8,056 nt of DNA from JADKCL01 sp046050405 (lineage in GTDB: Bacteria > Bacteroidota > Bacteroidia > J057 > JADKCL01): contig JBJOPY010000271.1 of NCBI GenBank assembly GCA_046050405.1, positions 1 to 8,056 of the forward strand. The letters are read 5' to 3'. Positions 6,415 through 8,056 of the stretch are shown here, in pieces. The first letter of the stretch is position 1; every line of letters starts with the position of its first letter. The notes beneath the pieces are model-generated. The model saw only the letters and a program-made list of their open reading frames with translations. It made no database searches and was not told the DNA's origin. A program made the translations under genes and the position numbers.

Positions 6415-7272
6415 TTATGCAAAGAGGAGGAGCTCTGAAATGACCAGCGCAGCGAAGACGACGGCAGCGATGCCGTTGGTGGTGAAGAAAGCCAGATTCA
6501 CACGGCTGAGATCATGGGGCTTGACGAGGAAATGCTGGTAAGCGAGCATGAAAATGAAGAAGGCTGCGGCTCCCCAGGCAAGGTAATCGCCTCCGATCAA
6601 GTGGATGAATGTCGCGATGCTCCCCGCAGTCAGCACATGGAGGAGGCTCGAGACATAGAGCGCCTTGCTCGTCCCGAGGAAGGCAGGGATGCTGTGGAGA
6701 TGGTGCTCCCGGTCAAACTGCTCATCCTGGAGGGCATAGATGATGTCAAATCCACTCACCCAGGTCAAGACCGCCGCGCCGAGGATGATGGGGGATGCGT
6801 CAAAATGGCCGGTGACCGCGATGTACGCCCCCACCGGGGCCAAGGCAAGCCCCAGCCCCAGGACGAGATGGCAAAGGGCAGTGAAGCGCTTGGTCAGGGA
6901 GTACCCCAGGACCACCGCGAGTGCCACGGGTGACAGAATGAGGCACAGCCGGTTGATGAAATAAGTGGTGATGACGAAGGCCACCCCATTGAGGATCACG
7001 AAGACCAATGCGCTGCTTGCCGGGATGGCCCCAGAGGGAATCTCCCGTACCTTCGTGCGTACGTTTTCGGCATCGATCACCCGGTCGGCATAGCGGTTGT
7101 AGCCCATTGCGGCATTTCGGGCGAAGACCATGCACAGCACCACCAAGCCAAGCAGGCGCCACTCGAAAATCTCGGGCGACCGGACATAGCCGAGGAAGAA
7201 TCCGGTGAGGGCAAAAGGCAGCGCAAAAACCGTGTGCGAGAACTTGACGAGGGAAAGGTATTTCTTGACCAA
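6415..7272 (-). CDS. UbiA-family aromatic prenyltransferase (UbiA/MqnP type)
   Basis: This 285-residue protein is an integral membrane enzyme with about eight or nine hydrophobic segments. It joins a polyprenyl diphosphate to an aromatic acid in quinone synthesis. Both Mg2+-diphosphate motifs are present: the first has Asn59, Asp63 and Asp67 (NRYADRVIDAENVRTK), the second Asp176, Asp183 and Asp187 (DIIYALQDEQFDRE). Length is normal. The pattern belongs to the 'putative 4-hydroxybenzoate polyprenyltransferase' subgroup that includes MqnP of the futalosine menaquinone pathway. Bacteroidota mostly make menaquinone, so that role is as likely as ubiquinone synthesis, but the window cannot settle it. 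The start is a TTG at 7270-7272: no ATG lies upstream in frame, and the family's conserved start (KKYLSLVKFSH) begins right there. Next Met is residue 48. It lies 87 bases downstream of engB on the same strand, with its own candidate promoter. Confidence 0.92.
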   Translation of the reverse strand: MVKKYLSLVKFSHTVFALPFALTGFFLGYVRSPEIFEWRLLGLVVLCMVFARNAAMGYNRYADRVIDAENVRTKVREIPSGAIPASSALVFVILNGVAFVITTYFINRLCLILSPVALAVVLGYSLTKRFTALCHLVLGLGLALAPVGAYIAVTGHFDASPIILGAAVLTWVSGFDIIYALQDEQFDREHHLHSIPAFLGTSKALYVSSLLHVLTAGSIATFIHLIGGDYLAWGAAAFFIFMLAYQHFLVKPHDLSRVNLAFFTTNGIAAVVFAALVISELLLFA

Positions 7273-7310
7273 GGGAATTCCAAAAAAATGAAGCCTGTGA
7301 AACTGGGCAG

Positions 7311-7341
7311 CAAAATTAAGCGATCAGGGAGAGAAAACAGA
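7311..7341 (-). promoter_or_regulatory. candidate promoter of the ubiA-family gene
   Basis: Read on the minus strand, TAATTTTG (7318 down to 7311) matches the -7 consensus TAnnTTTG perfectly. TCTG (7341 down to 7338) is a one-mismatch form of the TTTG -33 box, and the spacer is 19 bases, within the usual 19-21. The expected transcript start near 7304 gives a leader of about 30 bases to the TTG start at 7272. This is the best promoter in the window and suggests ubiA need not depend on read-through from engB. Confidence 0.6.
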
Positions 7342-7347
7342 TCCCTG
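7325..7347 (-). terminator. dyad after engB, weak terminator candidate
   Basis: CAGGGA (7325-7330) and TCCCTG (7342-7347) form a perfect six-base-pair stem around an 11-base loop, starting 13 bases past the engB stop. On the minus strand a T-rich stretch (TTAATTTTG) comes seven bases or so after the stem, not directly against it, so termination would be weak. The dyad overlaps the -33 part of the candidate ubiA promoter and could instead be a regulator site. Confidence 0.35.
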
Positions 7348-7359
7348 GACCCTTGGAAG

Positions 7360-7977
7360 TCAAGAATTCTGAACGGCTTGGCCGGCAACGGCCAGGTTTT
7401 CGCCGATGTAGGCCCGGAGTTCGGCACAACCCTCGCCGGTGTCTGCCGATGTCAGAAACATCGGCGGCAATTCCTCCCACTCCTCGGATAACCTGGCCTT
7501 GTAGCGCTCGATGTTCGCTGCGAGCGCATTCTTGCCGAGTTTGTCGATCTTGGTGAACACGATCGCAAATGGAACCTGGGAAATTCCCAGATACTCCATG
7601 AATTCCGTGTCGATCTTCTGCGGTTCGTGCCGGCTGTCCACGAGGACGAAAACCGTCACCAGGTTCCTGCGCTTGGTGACGTAGTCCGTGATCATCCCTT
7701 GGAAGGTCGCCCTGGTCTTCTTGGAAACCTTGGCATAGCCAAAGCCTGGCAGGTCAACCAGGTACCAGGATTTGCCGACGATGAAATGGTTGATCAATTG
7801 CGTTTTTCCGGGGGTGCTACTTGTCTTGGCCAGCCCCTTGTGGTTCACCACCTTGTTGATGAGAGAGGATTTGCCCACATTCGACCGGCCTACAAAGGCA
7901 AATTCCGGCTTGTCTGCAGGTGGCAGCTGCGAATAATGCTGGCTGCTCCGAAAGAAATATGCGTTGGTGATCTCCAT
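7360..7977 (-). CDS. engB: ribosome biogenesis GTP-binding protein EngB/YihA/YsxC
   Basis: This 205-residue TRAFAC-class GTPase is needed for late assembly of the large ribosomal subunit and acts in the cytoplasm. All G motifs are present: G1 GRSNVGKS at 30-37, G2 threonine in TPGKT at 55-59, G3 DLPG at 75-78 followed by the family-specific FGYAKV, G4 TKID at 142-145, and G5 TSA at 176-178. Length is typical (about 200). I chose the ATG at 7975-7977 because the family begins with an MEI-type opening and a short strand before PEFAFVGRSNVGKS. A TTG at 8014-8016 would add 13 residues not expected in the family. No Shine-Dalgarno sequence is seen. The gene precedes ubiA on the same strand. It is normally an essential housekeeping gene, which supports an ordinary chromosomal setting. 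Confidence 0.96.
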   Translation of the reverse strand: MEITNAYFFRSSQHYSQLPPADKPEFAFVGRSNVGKSSLINKVVNHKGLAKTSSTPGKTQLINHFIVGKSWYLVDLPGFGYAKVSKKTRATFQGMITDYVTKRRNLVTVFVLVDSRHEPQKIDTEFMEYLGISQVPFAIVFTKIDKLGKNALAANIERYKARLSEEWEELPPMFLTSADTGEGCAELRAYIGENLAVAGQAVQNS

Positions 7978-8056
7978 GGTCTTGCGGATTGCCCGAACTT
8001 GATGCCTTAGGTCCAACTTTGGCCGTGAAATTCAGGAAAGTGTGAATAAATTTACC
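7978..8056 (-). promoter_or_regulatory. upstream region of engB at the right edge
   Basis: These 79 bases should hold the engB promoter or leader unless a gene beyond the edge is cotranscribed. The only box-like element is an eight-base palindrome, TAAATTTA, at 8047-8054, one mismatch from TAnnTTTG on either strand. A -33 element, if any, would lie outside the window. No open frame of note enters from the right edge. Confidence 0.3.

Noticed and set aside
7978..8016. TTG start for EngB at 8014-8016, giving 218 residues.
   Set aside because: The ATG at 7975-7977 gives the family's usual start just before the first strand, and the added 13 residues are not typical.
1..8056. A defence system, mobile element, CRISPR array or new gene cluster.
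   Set aside because: There are no transposases, integrases, terminal repeats, regularly spaced repeats or defence-type domains, and the clear genes are mostly familiar housekeeping families.

Overview
The window reads as a chromosomal stretch of a fairly GC-rich member of the Bacteroidota (mid-50s % GC by eye, not computed). Three things point there. The proteins match Bacteroidota-type families: a large AsmA-like protein with the SFLRSWP-type N-terminal motif, a DUF4268 protein, and a UbiA-type prenyltransferase of the 'NRYADRVIDAENVRT' kind. Perfect or near-perfect TAnnTTTG boxes, the -7 element of the Bacteroidota primary sigma factor, lie upstream of several genes in the right orientation. 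Genes mostly lack Shine-Dalgarno sequences. I see no tRNA, rRNA, CRISPR array, insertion sequence, phage gene or other sign of a mobile island.

Layout, left to right. Bases 1-87 may hold the last codons of an upstream gene, followed by an AT-rich inverted repeat. Bases 88-428 contain no convincing gene, only a short hairpin and a possible 26-codon upstream ORF. Then come a small secreted, cysteine-containing protein of unknown function (429-935, +), a DUF4268 protein (1066-1530, -), an AbfT-like acyl-CoA:carboxylate CoA-transferase (1720-3009, +), an acylphosphatase (3105-3374, -), a large inner-membrane-anchored AsmA-like protein (3653-6328, +), a UbiA-family prenyltransferase (6415-7272, -) and the ribosome-assembly GTPase EngB/YihA (7360-7977, -). 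The right edge (7978-8056) is the region upstream of engB.

Gene order alternates strand almost gene by gene, so most genes are probably transcribed singly. The only same-strand neighbours are engB and ubiA, and an 87-base gap with its own candidate promoter separates them. The functions do not form one pathway: central metabolism (CoA-transferase, acylphosphatase), envelope lipid biology (AsmA), quinone synthesis (UbiA) and ribosome assembly (EngB). This looks like ordinary core genome. I found no new multi-gene system.

The points most worth a second look are small. Three of the seven clear genes have no ATG at their conserved N-terminus and appear to start at TTG. The asmA start lies inside a perfect -7 box. 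A 26-codon ORF overlaps the start of the secreted-protein gene by ATGA. The prenyltransferase could serve the futalosine menaquinone pathway rather than ubiquinone synthesis. The AsmA tail carries a G8 tract and a lysine-rich tandem repeat.
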